Below are positions 53,403 through 63,566 of a DNA stretch of 64,000 bases, piece after piece; the stretch's first letter is position 1; every line of letters begins with the position of its first letter. This stretch comes from Bacillus marinisedimentorum (GTDB lineage Bacteria; Bacillota; Bacilli; Bacillales; Bacillaceae_O), in assembly GCF_001644195.2 (NCBI RefSeq), contig NZ_LWBL02000011.1, positions 1-64,000 of the forward strand, written 5' to 3'. A model generated the notes under the pieces. It did not search any database, was not told where the DNA came from, and saw nothing but the letters and a program-made list of their open reading frames with translations. The translations under genes and the position numbers were made by a program.

Positions 53403-54185
53403 TTATCTTCCAAGGATATGGAAGCCGGAGTCGACGTGGAGGGTCTCTCCTGTCAGTCCGCGCGACAGGTCGCTCATCAGGAATACAGCTGTATCTCCGA
53501 CTTCTTCGGTTGTCGTGGTCCGTCGCAGCGGTGCCCTTTCCTCGATGTCCTTGAGGATTGAGTTGAAGTCACCGACGCCTTTGGCAGACAGTGTCCGGAT
53601 AGGCCCGGCAGAGATGGCATTGACACGGATTCCTTCTTTACCAAGATCGGCAGCAAGGTATTTCACGCTTGCATCAAGGGAAGCTTTGGCGACACCCATC
53701 ACGTTATAATTCTCAACCACGCGCTCGCCGCCGAGATAAGTAAGGGTAACGATGCTTCCGCCTTCTGACATCAGATCGTATTCACGGATTGCTTTGGCAA
53801 CGGCAGTAAGGGAATAAGCACTGATATTCTGTGAAAGCAAGAATCCTTCCCGTGTTGTATTCAGAAAGTCCCCTTTCAACTCTTCCTTATTGGCAAAAGC
53901 GATGCAGTGCGCCAGTCCATGAACAACGCCCGCTTTTTCTTTGATTTCAGCAAAACATTTGTCAATATCCGCATCGTCTGTCACATCACATGGCAGCACA
54001 GGGGCATCCTCCTGCCCTTCAAGTGTTTCCACAAGCTGGCGGACATTTTTCTCAAGCCGTTCGCCTGCGTATGTGAAAATCAGGCTGGCACCGGCATTAT
54101 GAAGTGAACGGGCAATTCCCCATGCGATGCTGCGCTTGTTCGCAACACCCATAATTACATATGTACGGCCTTTCAAATTCAACAT
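53403..54185 (-). CDS. fabI: enoyl-ACP reductase (NADH/NADPH)
   Basis: This 260-aa enzyme reduces enoyl-ACP in the last step of each fatty acid elongation cycle. The FabI version of the cofactor motif is GVANKRSIAWGIA (13-25). The catalytic Tyr and Lys lie in ENYNVMGVAKASL. It is the target of triclosan-type inhibitors. A FapR-like operator overlaps its promoter. Length is normal. Confidence 0.96.
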   Translation of the reverse strand: MLNLKGRTYVIMGVANKRSIAWGIARSLHNAGASLIFTYAGERLEKNVRQLVETLEGQEDAPVLPCDVTDDADIDKCFAEIKEKAGVVHGLAHCIAFANKEELKGDFLNTTREGFLLSQNISAYSLTAVAKAIREYDLMSEGGSIVTLTYLGGERVVENYNVMGVAKASLDASVKYLAADLGKEGIRVNAISAGPIRTLSAKGVGDFNSILKDIEERAPLRRTTTTEEVGDTAVFLMSDLSRGLTGETLHVDSGFHILGR

Positions 54186-54218
54186 CTTATATCCCCCTCA
54201 ATTATTTTTGAGACATGT

Positions 54219-54249
54219 TATTAGTACCTGGTTATATGAATAATATTAT
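54219..54249 (-). promoter_or_regulatory. fabI promoter with FapR-like operator
   Basis: On the plus strand TTAGTACCTGGTTATAT (54221-54237) resembles the FapR operator TTAGTACC-TR-RTACTAA, with a good left half and poorer right half. Upstream of it on the minus strand, TGTTATAAT is an extended -10 (TATAAT at 54244-54249). The operator would lie just downstream of the start point. Confidence 0.6.
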
Positions 54250-54330
54250 AACACAGTTTTTCTCCCTAAAACCAATATTAGCAAAAGTTAAACTTGAGAC
54301 TGCAGGGGTCCAGGATAACTTTTTACCATA

Positions 54331-54364
54331 TGAAAAGCCGCCCTGGCTGCAGAGCGGCTGTTTT
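54331..54364 (-). terminator. rho-independent terminator
   Basis: The stem AGCCGC / GCGGCT lies between the yjbQ stop and the fabI promoter. Confidence 0.65.
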
Positions 54365-54408
54365 TCGGTCAATCACGTATTTATGCTTGCTGGTTTGCAT
54401 CAGTTGAT

Positions 54409-56259
54409 CTACACATATTCCAATTCTTCACGAAGTTCTTCGGCATATTCTTTTGACCCTGTTACAATCAGGCGGTCCCCAAGCACAAGTTCGGTATCCC
54501 CATGCGGAACGATCGAATCTTTCCCGCGGAAGATGCGGACCATGATGACATCCCCGGTGAATGGGAAGTTCCGCAAATAGATGCCATCGTATGCCGGATT
54601 ATTCATATTTACCTGATACAGCGCACTTTCCTGTTTCGTGAACATGTTCATGACGCCGGGAGACTCGATCATTGCCTTAAGCAGAGCTTTTGTCGAGAAG
54701 AAAACCGAGAATACCTCGATGCCGTTCGCTTTCATCGCTTCATCAAGTTCCGATGTCTCCACCCGGGCAATGACGCGTTCAATTCCCGCCTTCTTCCCGT
54801 AGATTGCAATTTCGCCGTTAACCTCTTCATCACCCGTCGATACAACGAGCACATCAACATCAAAAACTTGCAGCTGTTTCAAATTATCAATGGAATAACT
54901 GTCAAGTTCGATGATGTCAAAACAGGAATTCGAAATTTGCTTATCAATTTTATCCTGGCGGGTGTGGAACAGGTACGTTTTGAAATGATCATAGTCAAGT
55001 TCGCGTGTAACCGGCAGTGTATAGCGGTTCGCCCCTATGAAGGCAATTGTGGTGATATGGTCATCTTCTGTTTCATTTTTATAAAGCTTCGCAAACAGGA
55101 TCGGTGACACGATACATGTAATGACCGCCACCAGAATGAGCGCTGAGGACATCTGCTTATCAATAATATCCATCCGTTCACCGATTGTCGCCGCCGCAAT
55201 AACAAGCGAGAGTGTCGATGTCAAAATAAGCCCGGATGCCATGACATTATTCCAGGCATACCACCTTTTCAGAACAAGTGACGGGAGCATCTTGGAAATC
55301 AAAAGAGCCAAAAACAGCAGCGGAATCAAAAGGAGCACTTTCGGTTCGCTGAACAGCCCCCAGATTTCAAGGTCAACTCCGACCATCACAAAGAAAACCG
55401 GAATTAAAAAGCCATACCCGAATGAATCCAGCTTGTGCACCATTTCCGGATTCGGCGAAAGCAATGATACGAGCACGCCGGCCAGGAACGCACCGAGAAT
55501 GTTTTCTGCCCCGACGGTTTCAGATAGGCCGACAAGAATGATGAGCAATGCGAAAATGGCCCGCATTCCGATTTGGATCGTGCCCGTCGACATTGTTTCA
55601 AGAAATGACCGGTGCTTGAAATGTTTGCCGAGGAAATAAAACAGGACACCGACTCCGAACAGGATCAGAAGCAGCCACATGCTTCCATGTCCTTCTCCGT
55701 ATAATGAAACAAATACGGCAAGCAGGATCATCGTAACCAGGTCGGCAATAACCGCGACAAGGAGGATCGTCTGGCCCAAGTTCGATTTCATAATACCGGC
55801 ATCCTTCAAAGTCGGAACGACAATGCCGAGCGATATCGTGGAAATGATCAAGGTCATCAAGAAAGCATTTTCGATAAACCCGGCCCACACGAAGCCAAGG
55901 GACATGAGCAAGGATACTGTAAACACAATAATGAAGATGACCGATGCAACTAAAAATGCATTGGGAGCATCTTTGCCATTAGGCAGTTTTTCTTTCTTCG
56001 TGGTACCGGCAAACGCACTGAAATCAATTTCAAGTCCGCTCAAAAACATCAGGAAAATAAAGCCGAACGTTGAAATCGTTTCGAGCCAGACATCCTGCTG
56101 GACAATATCTAAGCCGCTTTTGCCTATAATCAACCCCATAATGATTTCCGCCACTACGACCGGAATGATCCGGAGCCTGAAACGGTGCAGTAAAATCGGC
56201 GTGATAAAAGCGACAATAAGGACAATGACGAGTGATGTAAATGAGGCATGTGATTCCAT
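54409..56259 (-). CDS. yjbQ: CPA2-type cation/proton antiporter with RCK domains (YjbQ)
   Basis: This 616-aa protein has about 12 membrane helices (residues 5-385). A cytoplasmic RCK (TrkA-N) domain follows at about 405-520 and a TrkA-C domain at 535-616. The layout and length match B. subtilis YjbQ, a monovalent cation/proton antiporter regulated by ligand binding to the RCK part. The start follows AAAGGAGG. In B. subtilis it also lies next to the prpE-yjbO group. Confidence 0.92.
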   Translation of the reverse strand: MESHASFTSLVIVLIVAFITPILLHRFRLRIIPVVVAEIIMGLIIGKSGLDIVQQDVWLETISTFGFIFLMFLSGLEIDFSAFAGTTKKEKLPNGKDAPNAFLVASVIFIIVFTVSLLMSLGFVWAGFIENAFLMTLIISTISLGIVVPTLKDAGIMKSNLGQTILLVAVIADLVTMILLAVFVSLYGEGHGSMWLLLILFGVGVLFYFLGKHFKHRSFLETMSTGTIQIGMRAIFALLIILVGLSETVGAENILGAFLAGVLVSLLSPNPEMVHKLDSFGYGFLIPVFFVMVGVDLEIWGLFSEPKVLLLIPLLFLALLISKMLPSLVLKRWYAWNNVMASGLILTSTLSLVIAAATIGERMDIIDKQMSSALILVAVITCIVSPILFAKLYKNETEDDHITTIAFIGANRYTLPVTRELDYDHFKTYLFHTRQDKIDKQISNSCFDIIELDSYSIDNLKQLQVFDVDVLVVSTGDEEVNGEIAIYGKKAGIERVIARVETSELDEAMKANGIEVFSVFFSTKALLKAMIESPGVMNMFTKQESALYQVNMNNPAYDGIYLRNFPFTGDVIMVRIFRGKDSIVPHGDTELVLGDRLIVTGSKEYAEELREELEYV

Positions 56260-56337
56260 TGCCTACCTCCTTTCAAACCTTCACTTATAAATAGAGGATC
56301 CGCTGTTAAAATAGACCACGGCGGTTACGATATATTT

Positions 56338-57702
56338 TCATAACAAATACTGCATGAAAACAGTAGCCATGCCGAAATAAATCAACAGGCTGATAATGTC
56401 ATTAAGCGTTGTGATGAACGGTCCTGATGCTACAGCCGGGTCGACATTCAGGCGGTGCATCAATAGCGGAACAAGAGCACCGGCGAGCGTCGCGACAACG
56501 AGCGTAATCTGGATGGAGAACCCGACAAGCAGTCCGAGGAATAATTGATGATGCCAGAAATAGACGATAATTGCAACAACTATGCCTGAAATTGTTCCGG
56601 TGATGACCCCTGTACCTGCTTCCCGGCGGATTAGCCTCCAGCGGCTTTCTTCCTCAAAATCGCCGGTGGCAATCCCACGGACGGCAACTGCCAGCGCCTG
56701 AGTTCCTGAATTCCCTGCCATTCCGGCAATGAGCGGTATAAAAGTTGCCAGAATGGCCACTTTATCCAGCGTCGCCTCAAACATCCCGATCAAGTTCGCG
56801 GTGATCAGCCCGAGAAACAGCAGAATGATGAGCCATGGGAGACGTTTTTTGGCTGCAATCATAGGATCCCTGTCGGCCGTATCCATATCGGATACACCGG
56901 CAAGACGTGAGTAGTCTTCGTTTGCCTCTTCATCCATGACGTCCATGATATCATCGACTGTGATGATACCGAGCAAGTGATTTTTAAAATCGACAACCGG
57001 AAGAGCGAGGAAGTCATAGTCTTTCATCATGCGCGCGACTTCTTCCTGATCCTTGCCGGCTGAAACGGACACCACTCGTTCATTCATGACATCCTGGATG
57101 AGCTCGCCATCTTCCGCGATGATCAAGTCACGGAGGGAAACGACACCAACAAGCCGCTTCTGCCGGTCAATCACGAAAATATAGTAAATCGTCTCCGCTT
57201 CCGGAGCTTCTTTTTTAAGGATTTGCATGGCTTCTCTGACCGTATTGCTTGAGTGAATGACAACATACTCAGTTGTCATGATGCTGCCCGCCGTTTTTTC
57301 TTCATAATGGAGCAGCTGCTTGATTTCTTTGACAGCTTCACGGTCCATTAAAGCAAGGTAGCTTGCGATCTGTTCTTTATCCAATTCGTTCAGGACATCG
57401 ACTGCATCATCCACATACATGTCAGAAAGCATCTTCGCTGTAAAAGCAGGCTCCATTTCGTTAAGGATCATTTCCTGCTCATCGGTTTCGAAGTTTTCAA
57501 AGATTTCTGCCATCTCTTCCGGGGAAAGATACGTATAGATCCGTTCCCTGATCTCTTCAGGCTGCTTCAGGAAGAATTGGGCCTGGTCATAAGGATGTGC
57601 CTGGAAAAACTCATTCCGGAAAAGTTCTATTTCATCCTGAGCCAGGGCAGATTCCAGCTTTTTTTGATATTCAAGTTTTTCGATCTCTTCCAAATGATCC
57701 AT
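56338..57702 (-). CDS. mgtE: magnesium transporter MgtE
   Basis: This 454-aa protein has the MgtE N-domain (1-130), two CBS domains (about 140-260) and five membrane helices (285-454). The selectivity segment NVDPAVASGPFITTLNDIIS is present. It is a Mg2+-gated Mg2+ channel. The start follows TAAGGAGGGG. The 5' region is only about 120 bases long and no M-box riboswitch features were found, unlike B. subtilis mgtE. Confidence 0.95.
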   Translation of the reverse strand: MDHLEEIEKLEYQKKLESALAQDEIELFRNEFFQAHPYDQAQFFLKQPEEIRERIYTYLSPEEMAEIFENFETDEQEMILNEMEPAFTAKMLSDMYVDDAVDVLNELDKEQIASYLALMDREAVKEIKQLLHYEEKTAGSIMTTEYVVIHSSNTVREAMQILKKEAPEAETIYYIFVIDRQKRLVGVVSLRDLIIAEDGELIQDVMNERVVSVSAGKDQEEVARMMKDYDFLALPVVDFKNHLLGIITVDDIMDVMDEEANEDYSRLAGVSDMDTADRDPMIAAKKRLPWLIILLFLGLITANLIGMFEATLDKVAILATFIPLIAGMAGNSGTQALAVAVRGIATGDFEEESRWRLIRREAGTGVITGTISGIVVAIIVYFWHHQLFLGLLVGFSIQITLVVATLAGALVPLLMHRLNVDPAVASGPFITTLNDIISLLIYFGMATVFMQYLL

Positions 57703-57814
57703 CTGAACCCCTCCTTACTCCTGAGGTAATATGTATGATGGAAATCGGCATGCGACTATTATTTCTTAATCATCTTAACAGAAGGCATGCATGTTGTCGT
57801 CAAAAACTTCATAT

Positions 57815-57843
57815 ATCGTATCCGTTAGCAATTCTTTTGTCAA
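57815..57843 (-). promoter_or_regulatory. sigma-A promoter of mgtE
   Basis: On the minus strand TTGACA (57838-57843) and TACGAT (57815-57820) are separated by exactly 17 bp, 112 bases before the mgtE start. Confidence 0.7.
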
Positions 57844-57945
57844 TTTGAAAAGATGTTTTGTTTTCAAAAGCAAAATTTTCCGTTAAGATAATAGGTGTTG
57901 CCTCACAGAATACTTCTAAGAGATAGAATAGAAAGGGACCGTTGC

Positions 57946-59109
57946 ATGGATAATAATAAATCCCCTTTACAGCAGCTCGACTACGGTTTGTTGTTTATTA
58001 TGTTTATAATGGCGATAGTCAGTGCTGTGGCGATTCACAGCGCCCCTCTTCCGCCCAAACTTGAAAATATCAACTTTGCTTCACGGCAACTGGTATGGTA
58101 CGGCATATCCCTTGTCGCCATTGCCGGTGTCATGATTATAGATTTTGACCGATTCAGGCTTATCTCCTGGTATTTATACGGCTTTGGCTTGCTCCTTTTG
58201 CTCGGTCTCGAGTTTGATGCACCTGGCACTCAAACAATAAAGGGTGCGACAAGCTGGTATCAGCTTCCGGGGCTCGGCAACTTTCAACCGTCTGAATTGA
58301 TGAAAATTTTCCTTATTATTGTGATAAGCTCTATTATCTTTAAACATAATGAGATCTATATTCAAAAGACGATCCAGGACGACTTCTGGCTGCTCGGCAA
58401 AATTTTGCTTACCGCGCTTCCGCCTCTTTTTCTCGTCATGAAACAGCCTGACCTTGGGACGGCAATGGTGCTTTCCGCTATTGTGGCGGCACTTGTCCTT
58501 GTGTCTGGAATCAGGTGGCGGATCATCGGCGGGATTGTGCTCAGTTTCATACTGGCAGCACTTTCGGTTGTTATCGTATATTTCACCTTCACTGATTGGT
58601 TCGAATCTAAAATAATGGATAACTACGGCCATGCGCTTGAGCGGTTTTACGGCTGGCTTGCCCCTTACGAGTATCCCACTGAAGGCTATCAGTTGACCAA
58701 ATCACTGCTTGCGATCGGTTCCGGTCAGCTTGAAGGGAAAGGCTACCGGCAAACCGAAGTCTATCTGCCTGAAGCACACACCGATTTCATTTTCGGTGTC
58801 ATTGCCGAACAATTCGGCTTTATCGGTGCGAGTTTTGTTGTTTCACTGTTTTTCATGTTCGTTTACCGGATGATTCAAATTGCCCTCGACAGCCATGATC
58901 CGTTTGGGAGCTACCTCGTCACTGGTGTCATCGGGATGATCACCTTCCAGGTTTTCCAGAACATCGGCATGACCATTCAGCTGATGCCGATAACCGGAAT
59001 CCCGCTCCCATATATCAGCTACGGTGGAAGCTCACTCGTTACGTATATGATTGCACTCGGGCTTGCTCTAAATGTCAGATCCCGCACCAGAACCTATATG
59101 TTTGACTGA
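57946..59109 (+). CDS. SEDS glycosyltransferase, RodA-like
   Basis: This 387-aa protein has about ten membrane helices of the FtsW/RodA/SpoVE family, which polymerise peptidoglycan from lipid II. Typical parts are LGNFQPSELMKIFLII, FGVIAEQFGFIGA and GIPLPYISYGGSSL. The features are closer to RodA than FtsW. ATG at 57946 follows AAAGGGA. The longer frame adds no conserved sequence. No partner PBP is adjacent. Confidence 0.9.
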   Translation: MDNNKSPLQQLDYGLLFIMFIMAIVSAVAIHSAPLPPKLENINFASRQLVWYGISLVAIAGVMIIDFDRFRLISWYLYGFGLLLLLGLEFDAPGTQTIKGATSWYQLPGLGNFQPSELMKIFLIIVISSIIFKHNEIYIQKTIQDDFWLLGKILLTALPPLFLVMKQPDLGTAMVLSAIVAALVLVSGIRWRIIGGIVLSFILAALSVVIVYFTFTDWFESKIMDNYGHALERFYGWLAPYEYPTEGYQLTKSLLAIGSGQLEGKGYRQTEVYLPEAHTDFIFGVIAEQFGFIGASFVVSLFFMFVYRMIQIALDSHDPFGSYLVTGVIGMITFQVFQNIGMTIQLMPITGIPLPYISYGGSSLVTYMIALGLALNVRSRTRTYMFD

Positions 59110-59134
59110 AACGGCCTGCACGGGCCGTTTTTAC
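59107..59134 (+). terminator. rho-independent terminator
   Basis: The stem AAACGGCC / GGGCCGTTT followed by TTAC overlaps the stop of the RodA-like gene. Confidence 0.75.
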
Positions 59135-59273
59135 TTGCGGCTGAAACCAATGTTTTTTATTCTGTGTTCATGTAAATACTTACAATAGTTATGTATCGGA
59201 AATCAGGGGTGGTTTTTGAATGCCTGGCAATTTATCTTAATTCGGATGTGTTTCTATGAAAGGAGTGCTCCCT

Positions 59274-60020
59274 GTGGAAAAATACGATGTAATCGGCGAC
59301 ATACATGGATGTTATGAAGAGTTTGTTGAATTGACCAAAAAGCTCGGGTACAGCTGGGAAAAAGGCTATCCGGTGCACCCTGAAGGACGCCGGATCGTTT
59401 CGCTCGGCGACCTGACCGACAGGGGGCCGGAATCGATCAAAGTGATGGAGCTCTTCTGGAAAATGGTCGTTGACTTTAAAATCGCCCACTATACTCCCGG
59501 TAATCATTGTGATAAATTGTACCGTTTCTTTCTTGGCCGCAATGTCCAGATCAAAAACGGCCTGGAGACAACTGTTGAGGAATATAAGAGCCTTCCGGAT
59601 AAACAGAAACGGGCGGTAAGTGCCCATTTCATGAAACTGTATGAAAAGGCCCCTCTTTACCTTCAGCTTGATGAGGGGCGGCTCATCGTCGCCCACGCCG
59701 GCATCAGGGGGGACTACATCGGGAAAACGAGCAAGAAAGTGAAGACCTTCGTCCTCTATGGCGATATTACAGGTGAATCCAATCACGACGGCACGCCCGT
59801 CCGCCGCGACTGGGCCCGGCATTATCACGGCGATGCCTGGATCGTTTACGGCCACACGCCGGTAAAAGAACCGCGCAAAATAAATAACACGTATAACATT
59901 GATACAGGTGCCGTGTTCGGCGGCAAATTGACCGCCTTGCGGTATCCGGAAATGGAACTTGTTTCTGTTCCTTCTGCAATGCCTGAATTCCCGGAGAAAT
60001 TTCGGGTTTTTGATGATTGA
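59274..60020 (+). CDS. prpE: PrpE protein phosphatase / Ap4A hydrolase-like
   Basis: This 248-aa metallophosphoesterase shows GDIHG (residues 8-12), GDLTDRG and GNH, then HAG near residue 137. It matches B. subtilis PrpE, a Ser/Thr-type phosphatase that also cleaves bis(5'-nucleosyl) tetraphosphate and affects spore germination. GTG at 59274 is preferred because AAGGAG lies eight bases before it. The ATG at 59256 would overlap that site. Confidence 0.92.
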   Translation: MEKYDVIGDIHGCYEEFVELTKKLGYSWEKGYPVHPEGRRIVSLGDLTDRGPESIKVMELFWKMVVDFKIAHYTPGNHCDKLYRFFLGRNVQIKNGLETTVEEYKSLPDKQKRAVSAHFMKLYEKAPLYLQLDEGRLIVAHAGIRGDYIGKTSKKVKTFVLYGDITGESNHDGTPVRRDWARHYHGDAWIVYGHTPVKEPRKINNTYNIDTGAVFGGKLTALRYPEMELVSVPSAMPEFPEKFRVFDD

Positions 60021-60214
60021 ATGGTGGATTGGAGTGCAGGCTTGTCCTTTTTTTTACGGATGAGCCTGTTTTTTTGTTGGATGGGGGCTAGCAGGTTGGT
60101 TGATTGGTATTTCCGCACCGGCTTTGGATCTTTTTATCGTGTTGCCGGCAGTTTGCATGCCGTAACGTTTGATTTGTGCTCCATTCAGCATACGCACACA
60201 GCCCCGTCTTCTGA

Positions 60215-60472
60215 TTTCACGCCGCAATTGAACTATTTCACGCCAAGTGGAGGCTGTTTCGTGCCGTAACTTCTTTCATTCACGCCGTTCAGAAAATGGC
60301 CGTACTCAGCCGATTAGGTTTCGCGCCAAAACACGCTTCTTTCATGCCAAACCTTGCAAGATTCAAGCCTGACACACATGCTTATATGCTTAACCTGCCC
60401 GGTTTCACGCCAGATCGACTCTTTCACGCTGCATCCCGTGTTTTTCACGCCAATCGGCACTGCTTTCACACC
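60215..60472 (+). repeat. 21-bp phased TTTCACGCC array 3
   Basis: Cores or one- to three-base variants begin at 60215, 60236, 60257, 60278, 60319, 60340, 60361, 60382, 60403, 60422, 60443 and 60464, with one unrecognisable unit near 60299. Spacing is 21 bp in nearly every step. The array lies between the convergent prpE and yjbO genes, in the same orientation as the other two. Confidence 0.9.
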
Positions 60473-60545
60473 GTTCAGATCTCGTCAGCAATACTGCAGT
60501 TCGACCTGCCATTTTACCCTCAGCACCGCTCTCCACCTCCGAATC

Positions 60546-61442
60546 TCATTTATCCAGCAGTTGTCTCATATCTTCCGGCATCCCGCTCCGAAACGAGTAC
60601 ATCCGCTGCTCAATCGGGTGATAAAACACAAGCGCCGAACTATGCAGTGCCTGCCTATTGATCCCCGCCCGGCTGCCGCCGTACAAATCGTCTCCGGCCA
60701 GCGGATGGCCGATGTCCGCAAGGTGGACCCTGATCTGATGTGTCCGGCCGGTTTCAAGCTTTAGCTTTAAAACTGACAAATGACCATGAATGGAATCCAC
60801 TTCATAATGCGTAACAGCACGCTGTCCGTCTGTCCGCACTTCACGCTCAATGATGCTGTCCCCTTTTCTGCCGATTGGCGCATCGATCACTCCGCATTCG
60901 GGGTTGACCCTTCCCTCGGCGATTGCCGTGTAGGTACGCTTGATCAAGTGCTTCCGCTGCTGAAGGGAAAAAAGATGATGCACATACCGGTTTTTAGCGA
61001 TGATGAGCAGGCCAGATGTGTCCCGGTCAAGCCGGTTAACGGCATGAAAGGTTCCCGGCACACCGGTTTTATCGTAATAAGCTAGGACCGCATTGGCCAG
61101 TGTGCCGCCGGGGTGCTCCCGTGACGGGATTGTCGGTATGCCGGCCGGCTTATCAACCACCAGAAGTTCATCGTCCTCATAAACAATCGGCACATCGATC
61201 GGTTCTGCCGGCATCGATGGGCTCCGCTCTTCAGGCGGGAGCTCAATCGTAAGGACATCTCCTTCTTTGAGACGGTAGCGGACATTCTCTTCGCTGCCGT
61301 TTACGAGGATCCGGCCGCCTTTGAATTTCACATCGGTCAGCAATGTTTTTGAAATAGAGAGGTTTTTGGCAGCGAATTCGCGGATCAGCATCCCTTCGGC
61401 AGCTCTATGAATTGTTTTTTCAATGATGTAACACTTTCCCAT
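60546..61442 (-). CDS. yjbO: RluA-family pseudouridine synthase (YjbO)
   Basis: This 298-aa protein has an N-terminal S4-like region and a RluA-type catalytic domain. The motif RLDRDTSGLL at 137-146 contains the catalytic Asp139. LETGRTHQIRVH lies later. It isomerises uridine in rRNA or tRNA; the target base is not known. ATG at 61442 follows GAAGGGG. Gene order with NAD kinase, SasB and YjbL matches B. subtilis. Confidence 0.92.
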   Translation of the reverse strand: MGKCYIIEKTIHRAAEGMLIREFAAKNLSISKTLLTDVKFKGGRILVNGSEENVRYRLKEGDVLTIELPPEERSPSMPAEPIDVPIVYEDDELLVVDKPAGIPTIPSREHPGGTLANAVLAYYDKTGVPGTFHAVNRLDRDTSGLLIIAKNRYVHHLFSLQQRKHLIKRTYTAIAEGRVNPECGVIDAPIGRKGDSIIEREVRTDGQRAVTHYEVDSIHGHLSVLKLKLETGRTHQIRVHLADIGHPLAGDDLYGGSRAGINRQALHSSALVFYHPIEQRMYSFRSGMPEDMRQLLDK

Positions 61443-61481
61443 TAGTAAAAGCCCCTTCATAGTCCGGTTTCCAGATGCAAG

Positions 61482-61510
61482 CTAAAAAGAAAACCCGCCG
61501 TATGGCGAGT
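61482..61510 (-). terminator. rho-independent terminator
   Basis: On the minus strand ACTCGCC / GGCGGGT is followed by TTTTCTTTTT. It ends the NAD kinase transcript. Confidence 0.7.
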
Positions 61511-61572
61511 CTGCCGTGCAGTATGAACAAAAGCGTTCAGGGTGAGCTATCCTTTTCAGAAGAACACCCTCC

Positions 61573-62370
61573 TCAATCATCACTGATGAAGGAATCCCTG
61601 ACCCTGGTCCAGAACGGGAACGGCCTGAACCGGGCAAAGCGAACCCTTTCCTGAGCCACCCGGAATTGAATTGATTTCACATCTTTATGAAGCAAAGTCA
61701 GATGGTCGACTGTAATATGGAAATCGGCATCATTTACGGGTCTGAGCATACAGGTATGGTGCTTTGGCAATACCAGCGGCGAGCCGATGGTTCGGAACAC
61801 ACGATTGTTGATGGATGCCATTTCGGCGACCTGGATGGCCTCGATGGACGGATGAATGATCGCTCCGCCAAGAGCCTTATTGTACGCCGTACTTCCTGAA
61901 GGCGTGGAGATGCACAGCCCGTCACCGCGGAACGTTTCAAACTGTTCCCCGCGGATTTCCACATCCATGACAAGCGAGCCTTCCACCGCTTTAACCGTAC
62001 ATTCGTTCAAAGCCAAATACTGCGCTTCCCTGTTGCCGTTGATGTATCTCACAATCACTTCAAGAAGCGGATATTCGACCGTCTGAAACGGCGTTTTCGC
62101 AATATCGATCACCAGTTTTTCGATTTCTTCGGGAACCCAGTCCGCATAGAATCCGAGGTGGCCGGTATGGACACCGATGAATGCCGTTTTATCGAGCCGT
62201 TTTTTATAACGGTGAAACGCATAAAGCAGTGTGCCGTCGCCGCCTACCGAGATGACAATGTCAGGCTGGCCTTCATCGTATACGAACTCAAAATCGGTCA
62301 AGTACCGTTTTATTTTATGTTTAATCGAATTTGAAATTTGATCGCCCTTGGAAGTAACCGCGAATTTCAT
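61573..62370 (-). CDS. nadF: NAD kinase
   Basis: This 265-aa enzyme phosphorylates NAD to NADP. The family motif VGGDGTLL is at 42-49. The second conserved run [14 protein letters not shown] is present. ATG at 62370 follows AGGGGTGAG. The frame upstream to 62448 overlaps the sasB gene. It is translated 19 bases after the sasB stop. Confidence 0.94.
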   Translation of the reverse strand: MKFAVTSKGDQISNSIKHKIKRYLTDFEFVYDEGQPDIVISVGGDGTLLYAFHRYKKRLDKTAFIGVHTGHLGFYADWVPEEIEKLVIDIAKTPFQTVEYPLLEVIVRYINGNREAQYLALNECTVKAVEGSLVMDVEIRGEQFETFRGDGLCISTPSGSTAYNKALGGAIIHPSIEAIQVAEMASINNRVFRTIGSPLVLPKHHTCMLRPVNDADFHITVDHLTLLHKDVKSIQFRVAQERVRFARFRPFPFWTRVRDSFISDD

Positions 62371-62389
62371 TGTCTCACCCCTGTTTGCT

Positions 62390-63025
62390 TTAATCCTTGC
62401 TTGCTTCGTGTTTCCGTAAAAAAAGATGCTGGGCTTCCTGGATTTCATCTTTTATCTTGGACATTTCTTCATCGAGAAGCATAGCAGCTTCTGCGGCACG
62501 CTGCAGCCGTATTTTGATCTGTTCGGGAATCTGGCCGCTGTATTTATAATTGATAGAATGCTCGATCGTTGCCCAGAAATTCATCGCGAGCGTGCGCACC
62601 TGGATTTCAGCAAGTATCTTTTTCTCCCCGTTGACTGTCTGGACCGGATAGCAGACGTGCAAGTGATACGAGCGGTAACCGCTGTCTTTTTTACTTGAAA
62701 TGTAATCACGCTCTTCAATGATTTCAAAATCGTTCCGATTCCTGAGAAGCTCGATGACAGTGGGGATATCGTCCACAAACTGGCACATGAGCCTCACACC
62801 TGCGATATCCTGGATTCCTTTTTCAATCTCGTCAAACGGGATGCCTTTTCGTTTCGCTTTGGTGATGATGCTCGGAACCGGCTTCACCCGGCCTGTAACA
62901 AATTCGATCGGCGAATGCTGCGACTGCATTTCATACTGGCTGCGAATGCCCCTGAATTTGATTTTAAGCTCATCTACAGCCTGGCTGTATGGCGCAAGAA
63001 ACCAATCCCACTCTTCACTCTCCAT
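62390..63025 (-). CDS. sasB: small alarmone synthetase (SasB / YjbM)
   Basis: This 211-aa protein is a RelA/SpoT synthetase domain without hydrolase or regulatory parts. It makes (p)ppGpp or pGpp from GTP/GDP and ATP. Conserved parts are [30 protein letters not shown] and [23 protein letters not shown] at 63025 follows GGAGGGA. It is upstream of NAD kinase, as in B. subtilis yjbM-nadF. Confidence 0.94.
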   Translation of the reverse strand: MESEEWDWFLAPYSQAVDELKIKFRGIRSQYEMQSQHSPIEFVTGRVKPVPSIITKAKRKGIPFDEIEKGIQDIAGVRLMCQFVDDIPTVIELLRNRNDFEIIEERDYISSKKDSGYRSYHLHVCYPVQTVNGEKKILAEIQVRTLAMNFWATIEHSINYKYSGQIPEQIKIRLQRAAEAAMLLDEEMSKIKDEIQEAQHLFLRKHEASKD

Positions 63026-63062
63026 GACAGCAATCCCTCCGCTCAGCGTCAATGTTGTACTC

Positions 63063-63434
63063 CTAATTGCCGAAAATCTCCGTTACTTCCTGTTCCATTT
63101 CCTCTCCATAATTGGCATTGCCGGATATGTTTTCGACAAGCTCAGCCAGTTCAACATGGAAATCACTAAGTTCGAGTTCGTTTTCGTCGGAAGTCAGGAT
63201 AACGGGGGCTTTGCGGCCAAACGCTTCCTTCAGCATCGGCCATATATGTTTCGGCAAACTTATGTATACGAATTCTTCCTGATCTTCCAGGATATAAATG
63301 AAAGACAGCTGATCGGAATCTGCGAGAACACGTCTTCCGGGGGCCAATCCTTCTAGATTATGTTTAATTTCAGGCTGCAGAACAAGCCTGTCATTTTCGA
63401 ATAAAGCTTCCTTCACTTCAATTCTCGTTCTCAT
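63063..63434 (-). CDS. yjbL: UPF0738 family protein (YjbL)
   Basis: This 123-aa soluble protein matches the UPF0738/YjbL family in length and context. It begins MRTRIEVKEALFENDRLVLQ and ends with an acidic helix. Function is unknown. ATG at 63434 follows AAAGGAGG. It lies 37 bases before sasB on the same strand. Confidence 0.8.
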   Translation of the reverse strand: MRTRIEVKEALFENDRLVLQPEIKHNLEGLAPGRRVLADSDQLSFIYILEDQEEFVYISLPKHIWPMLKEAFGRKAPVILTSDENELELSDFHVELAELVENISGNANYGEEMEQEVTEIFGN

Positions 63435-63566
63435 GACAAAATCCTCCTTAAAAAACATCCATACTTTTTTAGTGTACCATAGAATATTCGCAAAATATAA
63501 ATTGAGCGATTCATGGAATCATGCGATAATGAATGGGTCCAGTATCTGCCAGAGGAGGACAAGAAT

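Noticed and set aside
54502-55107. 201-aa frame opposite yjbQ
   Set aside because: Complete overlap with a strongly conserved gene and no ribosome site.
57703-57945. Mg2+ (M-box) riboswitch before mgtE
   Set aside because: The leader is too short, conserved M-box segments are absent, and a consensus promoter lies only 112 bases from the start.
59232-59855. 207-aa frame opposite prpE
   Set aside because: Shadow of prpE without start signals or family features.
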